A DNA stretch of 32,159 nt from Hofstenia miamia (Eukaryota > Xenacoelomorpha > Acoela > Hofsteniidae). Numbering within the stretch: the stretch's first letter is position 1; each line of letters opens with the position of its first letter. A model generated the notes under the pieces. The model worked only from the letters and a program-made list of their open reading frames with translations. It did not search any database and was not told the origin of the DNA. Below are positions 1 to 8,450 of the stretch, piece by piece. The translations under genes and the position numbers were made by a program. The stretch is from positions 254,257-286,415 of the forward strand of contig CABFPE010000129.1 of assembly GCA_900660155.1 (NCBI GenBank), written 5' to 3'.

Positions 1-4
1 TATA

Positions 5-20
5 TCTCTTATACACATCT
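5..20 (-). other. Nextera mosaic-end-like 16-mer (probable adapter remnant)
   Basis: The plus strand reads TCTCTTATACACATCT, which equals 16 of the 19 bases of the Nextera transposase mosaic end in reverse complement. The same core occurs again at 7899-7915. Two independent exact matches in 32 kb are hard to explain by chance, so I read both as uncleaned library adapter rather than biology. Confidence 0.6.
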
Positions 21-534
21 TGATTCTTAGATATACTGACTTCATGCAATGTAATTGATTGGATATGCCCAATATCAATCCTTAAGTTTTCTCTTAAACT
101 GCTTTTAGCTTTGTTAGATTTTTATGGTAACATTCAGATTATTCCATAGTGCGCGAGGATTAAATGTAAGAGTCTTGACGATTAATTTAATTGAAAATTT
201 TAATTGTTCTTTGACTGAATAGAATATACTTTTGTAGAAAATTTAGAAAATTACATACATTTAATAACATATGAGCTAAACACAAAGATTGATACTGAAT
301 AGAGTAAAGTGGAGACAAAATATTATAAGATAATCAAAGTTCATTGATTGATCGATGCTTATCTAAAAAAAATTTAGCGATCTTGAGGCCCAGTTGTATA
401 TTGATCGATTGTGTGTTAATAATTTTGGACATTTTTTTATGACCCATCGGTGAAAAGAATAATATTTCATTTAGGAATATTTAAGCAGTTTCATAAATTC
501 TATTATTTAGATACAAAAAGGCTTTAAAAGCAAA
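21..534. other. AT-rich non-coding stretch, nothing recognised
   Basis: No open frame of useful length, no splice-bounded coding segment and no terminal repeat was seen. The sequence is ordinary AT-rich DNA with short A and T runs. Confidence 0.4.
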
Positions 535-546
535 CTAATTACTTAC

Positions 547-777
547 ATTAATATACTGAAATAAATTAAAAGACATTAAATTACTAGTTAAACTCATTTG
601 TGCTATAATTATGTATAAATGTAAGCATAAATCTCTTTTTTCCCGCTTGCGAAAGTTCGTCGTTATTCCAAGCTCACGCAACAAAAACTCTTTTAATTTA
701 GACACTGACATCATGTCGAAATCAACATTAGAGATCACTTGCTCCAAATGAGAAAAACGTGATATGAAATGTTCCAT
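547..777 (-). CDS. Possible first coding exon, unidentified protein with a SAP/HeH-like helical stretch
   Basis: The ORF starts MEHFISRFSHLEQ and contains MSVSKLKEFLLRELGI followed by a basic segment, a pattern seen in SAP/HeH-type DNA-binding helices (weak resemblance only). On the minus strand the frame runs into a strong splice donor, GTAAGTAATT, beginning at 546, so the exon may end at 547. A TTTATTTCAG acceptor-like string lies just before that donor. No downstream exon was recognised in the 546 bases left of it. It could be a host gene's first exon or a transposon ORF; no function is claimed. Confidence 0.25.
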
Positions 778-1040
778 TCTTTACTATTAATTTTTGCTTC
801 CTTTGAGTTTTTTGATGGATCAGTATTAGTCTCCGGCTTGTCCTTGGGCAAAATTTGATCTATTCCTCTCTCTCTCTTTCGTGCTTTTTAAAAATAGCCA
901 CCCTAATTCTATGTATAAAAACAAACACTATGTATATACATGTATTAAATGTTAGAAATATGTATATACATTTATTTATTTACGTTTAGAAACATAATTT
1001 TATAGTCAGAGTTAAATTTTAGTTTCAATCTTACCGAAAT
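778..1040. other. Simple-sequence-rich spacer
   Basis: Holds a short CT run near 866-880 and two copies of TATGTATATACA near 930 and 960. No gene or mobile-element end was recognised. Confidence 0.4.
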
Positions 1041-1089
1041 AATTAAGGGGGGTACACACGATGGGTTTTTACGCTAGGTTAAAACAACT

Positions 1090-1523
1090 TCAGTTAAATG
1101 CACTCCGTGTAGCACCTGTTCCCGCGCGAGATAATTGCAAGATAATTACTCTCGGATCATGTGCCGGGTTTTTTAATTCGATTTTGGCAATGATTTTGAC
1201 TGCAAACTCCTTGCTGAAAACTGAAACCAAAATTGAGGAAGCGGCTTGACGAACCATTGATTTGCCTTTTAATGACAACATTAATGCCAATGTAAAATTG
1301 CTTACAAATTTAACAATCTTCAAACCATTTGACGCTGTTGCAATTTTAGCAAAGAAAACTCCCGAAAATCTTCTTCTGTAGATATTGGAAGATTAAATTC
1401 CATATTATCATCAGGATCAGCATAATTACATTGCTGTGCATTTAATTTAATGAAACATATATTAGCATGCAGTTCTTGCAGCATAACTGGTTGGATGTAG
1501 AAGGAGTGGATGAAGTATGGCAT
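1090..1523 (-). pseudogene. DUF4806-like C-terminal region of a transposon-associated protein (decayed)
   Basis: The minus-strand frame from 1523 carries FNLPISTEEDFREFSLLKL, which fits the opening of DUF4806 domains (a 'FPl.t.eel..fe..L' pattern). At about 1323 the frame shifts and continues with KIVKFVSNF and later MVRQAASSILVSVF, up to a stop near 1090. DUF4806 proteins are abundant in insects and cnidarians, often in transposon-rich DNA; their biochemical role is not established. This piece lies on the same strand and immediately downstream of the probable N-terminal exon at 1960-2115, so the two are likely parts of one broken gene. The domain name rests on pattern memory without a profile search. 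Confidence 0.4.
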
Positions 1524-1959
1524 GCTGCAACGGGTGTCACAGTACTCGCTGACGTACTCTGAATATCAATTGTTTGAGAAAATAGATTTTTTACTTCAGG
1601 ATTGTTCTAAGTTAGAGTTTAGTTCAACTAGCAGTGCAATTTATTAAAGTACAAATGCAGACGGTTAACTTGAAGAAATTAAAAAAAGGATTGGCGAAGT
1701 GGGTTTCCAGGTTCGCTTGCGGTCGACCTCCGACAGATTCAACGTTAATTCTGCCTTTGCTGCTTTATTTCTTGCAGTTTCAATGTCTAAACAAAAAAAG
1801 AGTTAGAATGAAAGAATATTTACATAAATATTTGCAAGTTGCAATTTAGTTTGTGCTATGAACAATAATAGATTAATTAATAACTTACAAATTTATAACA
1901 CATATACACAAAATGGGAAAATTGCAAACATGCTTGCAAAGAAAAATATACGAATGTTA
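1524..1959. other. Spacer between the two pieces of the DUF4806-type gene
   Basis: Probably the decayed middle and introns of the flanking minus-strand gene. No recognisable coding segment remains; short frames on both strands show no family pattern. Confidence 0.3.
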
Positions 1960-2115
1960 AGTTTCCCAATTTCCATCGGGCTTTGCGAGCTCACGCCTAC
2001 GTTTGTTAGTACCAACCAATGCCCAACGGCATTTACTTCGGCCAACTAACCATCCACTGGGGACAAAATCACAAAGTCCTTCATTAATGAACTCTACAAT
2101 GGCGAAAGCATTCAC
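1960..2115 (-). pseudogene. N-terminal exon of the DUF4806-type partner protein
   Basis: Read from 2115 on the minus strand the frame gives AFAIVEFINEGLCDFVPSGW, then KCRWALVGTNKRRRELAKP, and stops near 1964. The pattern 'yaVVeF......VP..Wl....C.Wp' is the N-terminal signature I associate with proteins carrying DUF4806 at the C-terminus. The exon is preceded on the minus strand by TTTTATTTTTTAG, a good acceptor ending at 2116. It starts only 94 bases after the end of the Tnp2-like transposase (2209), in the same orientation, which suggests a two-gene element. No clean donor follows, and the link to the 1090-1523 piece is inferred. Confidence 0.45.
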
Positions 2116-2208
2116 CTAAAAAATAAAAAACACATTTTATAAATAGAAGCGCGACAATATCGTCTAAATAATAACGAACAAATATACAAAAAACCCAAAA
2201 AATTTATT

Positions 2209-4260
2209 CTACAAGAGCTTAAAAACAATAAAATCGTCCCTAAATGGTAAACGTACGAGTTTCTCAGCAATTTCACATTTTTGGATGTTTACCTCCATTG
2301 CTAAACTTGAAACTAAAAATATACTTAAACTTTGACATGATGTATCCAAAGGATACTTCAGATATGCCATTTTTCTGCGGTATAATCTACACTTTACTGG
2401 TGAAATGCATGTTATTATACCAATAGAATCATTGATTGTCAAAATGCAAGAATCTCTAACATTAGAAACCATTCGTCCATTTATACAAATTCCATTGGAT
2501 CTTTTCTTTTTGTCTGCTTCTAGAAACAAATAAGAAGTTTCTAAAGCAATATTGCAAATTCTTGCAAGGAAAATCTCCCACCATGTACACGGCGCTTCAT
2601 TTCTTGTAAAAAGTTTTCAAACCGGAAGCAACTAAAATTGCCCATATTGCCATACAATTTCACAAAACTAGCAATGTGTAAAATGAGATGAACAACATAA
2701 GTTTGCGATTGAGGGCCATATATTAGGGGCATTCCCTCTGAAAACTTTTCTAAAAGTTGTTCTCCTGCAGCAATCGAAGCCCAAATGACAAGCAGCAAAA
2801 ATTTTTAAAAAGGATTTCAGGAAAATCGGTATTGTTAAGAACAACTGGTCCAACATAAAACAGAAATAACCGGAATTCTGTTGCTTTCATCATGCGAACA
2901 TGTTTCAGAGGTCGAAGTTTTCTTGCAAAATCTAAATATGCAATGCTTTCAGTATGCCAATAGAACAATATCTCAAAATGATCACTGTAAATAATTATAG
3001 ATTAATATAATATAAATATCTATGCAAAGCATTTGATTACCTGAAGGTACAAATTTACGACAATTCATTATATGTAAAGAGCAATTGTTAATGACATGTG
3101 CAGGTTGACGAAAAGATAAATCCCCTTCCATCCAAAAGATCAATAATTTCCTCATGCAACACAGAAGGGCACCATGCATATAATCTGGAGGGAATTACGT
3201 GACCATATCAATAGACAGTTTCAATAATGGTGTATCTCCAACACGATGATCATCTATTGTGTTGCGAAATTGTTCATTAGTGCGAACCTCTCCAACTCGG
3301 TCATAAACAACGCGATTGTTAATATAAGTACCTAGGTGAAAGAATTACATTGAAGAAAAAATGCTGCGACACTACCTATCACATTGCAATATTCACAGGC
3401 TGAATATCCACCACATTGTTTAGATTGGCGAACAAATGCACAAGCTGGTGCGTCCAATGCAAAAAACCCACTTTAACATTCAATGTCTCAATATCATTTA
3501 TTAAAGGCTGCAAAAATAGCGTAATTAGAGGTTTTCCCTCTCCCCAAAATACTGCAATTATAAAGATATTTTCAGGATGACTTCTGATAGCACCGAAAAT
3601 ACACCAAAAAGATTTGGAAGACGACTTGAAAAGAGGCAATCCATCAATATTAAAGTCAATCTAAAATTGAGTTTAATAACTAAATTAAAATAATGCATAA
3701 CGCATATTAATGAAAAACTATTAACAGAGAATATAGCATACAATGTGAGTAGAAGATGTCTGATGCCGAAGAGGTTATTTTAATCCAAAATAAACAAATT
3801 CCCCATTATGAAATTTCTCGACATCTACACTCTGTGGGGTTTTTAGCAAAATTCTGGAATCTGTGGGAAGATTAGGGTGATAATTCCTCAAATGAGAGAG
3901 CAATGCATTTGTTGCCGAATGTGAAATACTGAATTGACTCACCCATTTAACCAAACCAGCTTGTAGACCTACGTCTTTATCAGTTTCACAGGAAGATGTA
4001 GAACTTTCCTGAAAAAAGAGAATTTCCGGAGGGGAAGGATGCGATCTATTTAACAAAATATTTATTAAATACCTGTTAAAAACAAACCTATTAAGCCTGA
4101 TTAAATTATTTACTACGACTTCTTCTGATGAGTCTTGACAGGAAAGGGATACCTCACAAGGCGTTTCTTCAGGTAGGTCACCTGAAGACGATGAAAAAAG
4201 TATTTCTTCATTATATAATGATTCAGCCAAAGATGCAATTCTTCTATACTTTGAACGTTT
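2209..4260 (-). pseudogene. Tnp2/EnSpm (CACTA)-like transposase, intron-containing, inactivated (copy 1)
   Basis: DNA transposase-type protein of the large invertebrate family that resembles plant Tnp2 (Transposase_21). In order along the minus strand: LVKWVSQFSISHSATNALL and LPTDSRILLKTP (about 3800-3950), DFNIDGLPLFKSSSKSFW (about 3600-3660, first acidic residue codon 3643-3645), DAPACAFVRQSKQCGGY plus CEYC (about 3390-3455, second acidic residue 3452-3454), FPPDYMHGALLCCMRKLL (about 3130-3190), DFARKLRPL and MMKATEFRLFLFYVGPVVL (about 2830-2930), YGPQSQTYVVHLILH with FENFLQEMKRR (about 2570-2730), and EIAEKLVRLPFRDDF ending at 2209. GT-AG introns that rejoin family-like sequence lie at 3661-3741, 3332-3375 and perhaps 2985-3040. 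Damage includes in-frame TAA codons near 3770 and 3195 and frameshifts near 3455 and 2760. The N-terminus is cut by a (TA)n tract and an N. Family assignment is from conserved blocks; no terminal repeats were located. Confidence 0.7.
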
Positions 4261-4261
4261 N

Positions 4262-4293
<32 letters not shown>
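4262..4293. repeat. (TA)n microsatellite next to a single N
   Basis: About 16 TA units directly after an N at 4261. It interrupts the start of the Tnp2-like reading frame, so the apparent Ile-Tyr run there is simple repeat rather than protein. Confidence 0.9.
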
Positions 4294-4296
<3 letters not shown>

Positions 4297-4453
4297 CCAT
4301 TTGTAATTTTCTACATACATTTACTAACAAACAAGAAAACAGCAAGTAGCATAACTGTAATTCTATTCAAACTATACAAATCTAGCTAAAGTTAAAGCTA
4401 TTATGATATAGAAATGATATATTATTTCTAGTAAATATGAAAACATACTTACA

Positions 4454-4765
4454 GTCTTAAAGGTGGCGACTAATTACAGCTCTGATATCCAGCGCCATCC
4501 TGCGATAACCATTTTCAGTAAGATGTACATCTAGGTAATTTCTAATTCTTTTTAATTCCGAACTCTTCCTGGTTACGAGATCAACTTTAAAATCGAATCT
4601 TTTCATAATATTGAAGAGTGTCTGTAAGGGAACTTGTATTAGGGGCCTTAAAATCGTCCCTATGTATACTACTTTTCGGTTTTGCTCAAATTTGTTAATA
4701 ACAACAAATAATTGAAGAGTTAGTTGTTGCAACACTCGCATACAATGTTTCATTGTGCAAGCCAA
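4454..4765 (-). pseudogene. Unassigned minus-strand ORF with a splice donor after it
   Basis: About 100 residues, starting MACTMKHCMRVLQQL and ending RMALDIRAVISRHL before a TAA. A consensus donor (GTAAGTATG) lies about ten bases past the stop, and a TTCCCTTACAG acceptor-like string is inside. I do not recognise the protein. It lies between the Tnp2-like transposase and the MULE transposase on the same strand, so it may be 5' exon material of the former. Confidence 0.25.
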
Positions 4766-4823
4766 CTTGATATTTGGGTGGCTACAATGGAGGTCATTGC
4801 CTCCTCACTGTAGTAGGACAAGA

Positions 4824-5024
4824 TCATATCGTATCACTTTGATCTAAATTGCTATTAAAAAAATCTATACTAATACTATTTACGCAAATATCTAGTAAGG
4901 TTCTCTTATTACAAATTGAACTGTAAAAAATTCGGCCACCTGGCTGTGAGTATATTTCATACTCCCGGAAATGTTCTCGAGCACGAGCAATATGACTAGT
5001 TCTGATAATAGCCACTTTAGCCAT
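4824..5024 (-). pseudogene. Short ORF with a zinc-finger-like N-terminus (CGGBP1/BED-like?)
   Basis: The 66-residue frame opens MAKVAIIRTSHIARAREHF and contains PGGRIFYSSICNK. The order (basic start, aromatic stretch, Cys-x2-Lys) is reminiscent of N-terminal DNA-binding fingers in transposon proteins such as CGGBP1-like domains, but the second Cys and His ligands cannot be assigned in this frame. It begins just after the end of the MULE transposase on the same strand. A frameshifted finger is possible; identity is uncertain. Confidence 0.25.
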
Positions 5025-5046
5025 TCTAAAAGATTTACATAAAAAC

Positions 5047-5104
5047 CCTTACAAGATTAACTCGGGAAGTCCATCCCTTACAAGACTAACTCGAGTAGTC
5101 CACC
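5047..5104. repeat. Two-copy 29-bp tandem repeat
   Basis: Units begin CCTTACAAGATTAACTCG (5047) and CCTTACAAGACTAACTCG (5076), with a third start CCTTAT at 5105. The copies differ at a few positions. The repeat sits between the MULE transposase stop and the next ORF, so it may be remnant terminal DNA of one of these elements. Confidence 0.8.
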
Positions 5105-5122
5105 CCTTATTATAATAAATCC

Positions 5123-6492
5123 TCAGCCACAGTTACTAAGTGTCCTTTCAGAACGAGCTCTTTTCTGTTCGTTTTTTTTCTTAGCCTTTTGTATTGGAAC
5201 CATTGCTGTTAACTCAAAGTCTTCGGAGGTAATATTTTTTTTACTGCCATTGGTCAGATACTGGTCAAGATTAGATTGTTGCCATTGCAACTTGATTTTT
5301 GAATGCAAAATTTCTTTGCCCATATATAGCTCTCTCAAAATCCAAAAATTGCTTATGAACAACCTCATACAATTTCTCAATCATTTCAACTAATGACACT
5401 CTTTTCCAATCAAATTTTTCTTTTAAAACATTATTGAATGATTCACAATTATTATTCGACCAAGTGCTATGACCAGCAGAAAAATTACATTGCAAAGGAT
5501 ATCTCATGTTGGTATTAAAGTACTTTAATAGTTTTTTTGACACCAGTTTGAATTTTAGTGAAATTCGTCCTCAAAGTATATTAAATTCTCCCTCACTATA
5601 ATAATCCACTTGCACCAAATACTAAATCCACAAGAAGCTTTCTTTGGCTTTTTGGAACACCAACAGAATTCGCCAAAAAATACTTAAAGTTGTTTTTCAA
5701 ATGCCTCATACCATAAATAGTTTGACAGTTTGGAAGGATTAGTGAAATTGCTTTTTAGGAGCTCTTTCATTGTCAGAGCCTATCACCAATTTCTTTAAAC
5801 AAATTTCTGAAAGAATAAGACGCAGTACATAAAAATAGTGTGAAAAAGCTTCTGCTGTCGAGGCGCCATGCAAAAACATCGGCCCAGCAATAATAGTGCA
5901 TTCCCCAGTAGTTTTACTAATCAACTCAGAATTTTTGTAAACAGTAGCCGTAACAAACATATTTTATTATACGTTTTATCAACACCTAAGACAGAATTTC
6001 TATAAATACATTGGGTAATCAAATCTTGAACGAACGGATGTGGTAATGTCATATTATGAACCTCCTGAAGGTTGCTCGCAAAATTTTTACATACTGCTTT
6101 TTCAATAGTAGAATTTTTTAATGAATGCCAAGGTTCCTAGGTTGAGAAGTAGTCTCGGAATTTTTAAGATTTTTAACATAAACACAAGATGGCTTCATTG
6201 TTTGTAAATATTCTTTAAAAATTTTGAGAGCAGAGGCATCAGTTCAATTGAGAATTTTCATGTGAAGCTCGCTTTTTAGGGTAATTACCAATATACTCGA
6301 AAAGAGCAACATTAGAACTAAACCCAGAACCAGGAAGAATTGTTACCTGACGCCAATAATTAGTCTGCTTTAAGGTTTGAATCATATCGACGATAAGTTA
6401 CAATATTTAATGGTTGAGGATCAAGAGGAATTGCATTCCTTTTATAAGCGCGCCTATCAACTTTACAAAACAAATCATTAAATTTCTTAACA
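5123..6492 (-). pseudogene. MULE (Mutator-like) transposase, central and C-terminal part
   Basis: Catalyses cut-and-paste transposition in the intact family. Blocks on the minus strand, in order: DLFCKVDRRAYKR and IPLDPQPLNIVTYRRYDSN (about 6395-6475), YWRQVTILPGSGFSSNVALF (about 6290-6355), MTLPHPFVQDLI (about 6020-6055), VLGVDKTYN (first catalytic Asp codon 5978-5980), FVTATVYKN, GPMFLHGAS, VIGSDNERA (second Asp 5772-5774), YGMRHLKNNFKYFLANSVGV (about 5660-5720), and STWSNNNCESFNNVLK (Glu 5442-5444), then LYEVVHKQFLDFERAIYG and a basic C-terminus ending at 5123. The DDE triad is therefore present, but frameshifts fall near 6360, 6245, 6135, 5960 and 5745, and tandem stops lie near 5600. The N-terminal part continues beyond a mariner insertion at 7940-8397. 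Confidence 0.8.
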
Positions 6493-6624
6493 TACAGGGT
6501 CGGCCATAAGTCGCATACATACTTTATAATCCTATAAATTTTTTTAAAAAGCAATACCATTCATAAAAACTTTCTTAGACCATAGCTAGAATATGGGAAT
6601 TTTAGAAAACAACAACAGATTATG

Positions 6625-7548
6625 CTATTGAAGATGAGAAAATGTTCCTCCATTCATTTGGCGCACCCAATCTGTTCTAATGTGCAAATTCATAACAGCT
6701 GCAAACAATTCATCACGAGTTACCTTGTTTATCTCAATTTCTATGCGTTGCTTCAGTTCATCAAGTGTTGATGGCACATAATTATGATAAACCCGGGCTT
6801 TTATCATACCCTAGTACCAATAATCTACTGGTGAGAGATCAGGTTTGGGGGAAGTAGCAAAGTGCGGAGGGGCACCATCGTGTTGGAAAATCATTTCTTT
6901 CAACTTTCTTCGTTGTAATTCTGGGAAAACATCTTCTCGAAGGAGGGTCAGATAGTTTTCGCCAGTTACAGTTCCATAAAAAAAATGTGGTTTCAACATG
7001 AATTCTGCGGAAAAGCCTACCCACACACAAACCTTGTGTGAATGTAATTTTTTTGCGATTGTTTGTTGAGGTTTTTGAAATCCCCAAATTACGCAATTAT
7101 ATGTGTTAACTTGCCCATCCATTGTAAACTATGCCTCGTCTGTCCACATAATCTTATCTAGCATCCCATCATTATTTGTAATTGCTTGATGTGTTGAGAG
7201 TTTATATGGGTATAGACCTATTTCTTCTCTCAAGATACGACGAACACTGCGTGCTGGAATGCCAGTAGCATTGGAAACATGAGTTGGTGAGGCATGGCCA
7301 TGAGGGTTTGCAGATTGCAAAGTTTGGATTGGTTCCATAACCAAATTTTTTCTCTCTGCCACAAGTGATAGACGACCACTTCTAGGTTTATCATGAAGGG
7401 AGAATGTTTCTTCGAACTTCTTTACCAAAGCAGAAATAGCGTGTACAGTGATTGTGCTATGATTGGATGAATTTAGTTTATTGTATGCTCGCAATGTTGA
7501 GATAGGTTATGATAATTTGATACTTTGAAGGCGAGTTTGCATGTCCAT
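6625..7548 (-). pseudogene. Mariner-type transposase with three in-frame stops and a D2-D3 deletion
   Basis: One frame runs from an ATG at 7548 to 6625. Helix-turn-helix-like segments come first (SLHDKPRSGRL; ATGIPARSVRRILREE), then the catalytic motifs: MWTDEA (Asp codon 7138-7140), FQHDGAPPHFA (Asp 6877-6879) and PDLSPVDYW (Asp 6823-6825), then ARVYHNYVPSTLDELKQRI. In-frame stops are TAA at 7507-7509, TAG at 7129-7131 and a TAG immediately after DYWY (about 6811). The second and third Asp codons are only 18 codons apart, while mariner families have 34 to 41 residues between them, so part of the catalytic core is deleted. The copy cannot be active. Confidence 0.88.
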
Positions 7549-7579
7549 ATCTAAAATGATATTGGCATTATAAATTCCC

Positions 7580-7846
7580 ATATATGAGGCGCCCAGAGGC
7601 AAAAGGGCCAATCCACCATTCGGTAGCTTTGAGAAAAATAGCTTTAAAGTTTTACCATTTCTATTTTATGACAGAAACTTGAATATTTGGTTTATTTTCA
7701 ACCTTATTTTACCTATGTATAAAGGCGAATATTGTGACAAAATTTTTCTACTATCTATGGGAAGGTTTAAAATTTCGTATCCCACATCTAACTCAATATC
7801 GTCAATTTGGCGGATTGGCCCCCTTTCCTCTGGGCGCCTCATATAT
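7580..7846. mobile_element. Short TIR element (MITE-like) nested in the mariner
   Basis: A left arm starting ATATATGAGGCGCCCAGAGG at 7580 is matched in inverted orientation by an arm ending at 7846. About 38 bp pair with roughly four mismatches, including GGCCAATCC inside both arms. The loop between holds no meaningful ORF. Both outer ends lie in ATATAT, so a TA target duplication is possible but cannot be delimited. It lies between the mariner transposase start and the mariner right end. Confidence 0.75.
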
Positions 7847-7898
7847 AGTATTTATGTGAGTAGTGTTAACACATAATATTTGATTGGCTAAAAATGAC

Positions 7899-7915
7899 GT
7901 CTCTTATACACATCT
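7899..7915 (-). other. Nextera mosaic-end-like 17-mer (probable adapter remnant)
   Basis: The plus strand reads GTCTCTTATACACATCT, 17 of 19 bases of the Nextera mosaic end in reverse complement. It directly abuts the inside of the mariner right terminal repeat. The mariner left end at the same place reads CATACATACTTTATAATCC, which is weakly similar, so a natural origin is not excluded for this copy alone. Confidence 0.55.
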
Positions 7916-7939
7916 ATGCGACTTTTTGCCAACCCTGTA

Positions 7940-8397
7940 TATGGGTTTAACATCATCATATATAAAGTATTCAATTTTCACATATCGTTTAACATAAATC
8001 CCACAGTCATCATTAAAAAACCTATTGTTTTCACAATTTTGAGAATTGTCAAAAAGAAAATACAGGTTTTCCTTCAAACCATTATAGGAATTTTCTCAAG
8101 AATGGCAGGTCGCTGGGGATTTCTCAGAAAAGAAAAAATTGCAGCTATATTAAAAAGAGGATTCCCAGTAACGCTTTGATTTTCAACGAATTCTTGCCTA
8201 ATTATAGAAGCGGAAGGTGCAATATTTCCATCATAAGGCAAAGTTGTATCGCTTTCAGCATCGGAATCAAATATTGCACATCTCACATTTGTGCGAAAAG
8301 CAAGTAACTTTTCATGAATAAAAATAAATACATCATTCGTACTTAAAGGGATGGGAAGATTGAGTAAAACACATGATAAATTAGCAATCAACCACAA
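7940..8397 (-). pseudogene. MULE transposase, N-terminal part (split from the rest by the mariner)
   Basis: Minus-strand blocks: AFRTNVRCAIFDSDAESD, then NIAPSASIIRQEFVENQ, TGNPLFNIAAIFSFL, and after a frameshift near 8075 KENLYFLFDNSQN, NDDCGIYVKRYVKIEYF and YDDVKP up to the mariner boundary. The pattern APS..IIR.EF...TGNPLF is typical of the N-terminal half of invertebrate MULE transposases. Joining this flank to 6492 across one TA keeps the frame open, so 8397-7940 and 6492-5123 were one coding region. It follows the Ulp1-like fragment on the same strand. Confidence 0.75.
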
Positions 8398-8450
8398 GAA
8401 AACCCATCAAATTGAGCAGGTGTTCTATAGTCGAACAAAGAGGACACTCA

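Larger units (their letters stand above)
6495..7937 (-). mobile_element. Tc1/mariner-superfamily element inserted in the MULE ORF
   Basis: The element has inverted ends: left CAGGGTCGGCCATAAGTCGC (from 6495) and, read inward from 7937, right CAGGGTTGGCAAAAAGTCGC. It is flanked by TA at 6493-6494 and 7938-7939, the target duplication typical of this superfamily. It carries a minus-strand transposase pseudogene and a second small element at 7580-7846. Total length is 1,443 bp, of which about 267 bp is the nested element. An adapter-like string abuts the right end on the inside. Confidence 0.88.

Noticed and set aside
1041..1075. GGGGGGTACACACGATGGG as a transposon terminal repeat
   Set aside because: It looks like an element end and lies at the edge of the minus-strand cluster, but no inverted partner was found anywhere in the window.
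1061..1249. Plus-strand ORF starting MGFYARLKQLQ
   Set aside because: It overlaps the DUF4806-like minus-strand frame and has no family resemblance or splice support.
2244..2426. Plus-strand ORF over the end of Tnp2-like copy 1
   Set aside because: Antisense shadow of the recognised minus-strand transposase C-terminus.
3775..4320. N-terminus MYVENYKWPIYIYIYIY as real protein
   Set aside because: The Ile-Tyr run is the (TA)n tract plus an N; recognisable transposase sequence starts only after it.
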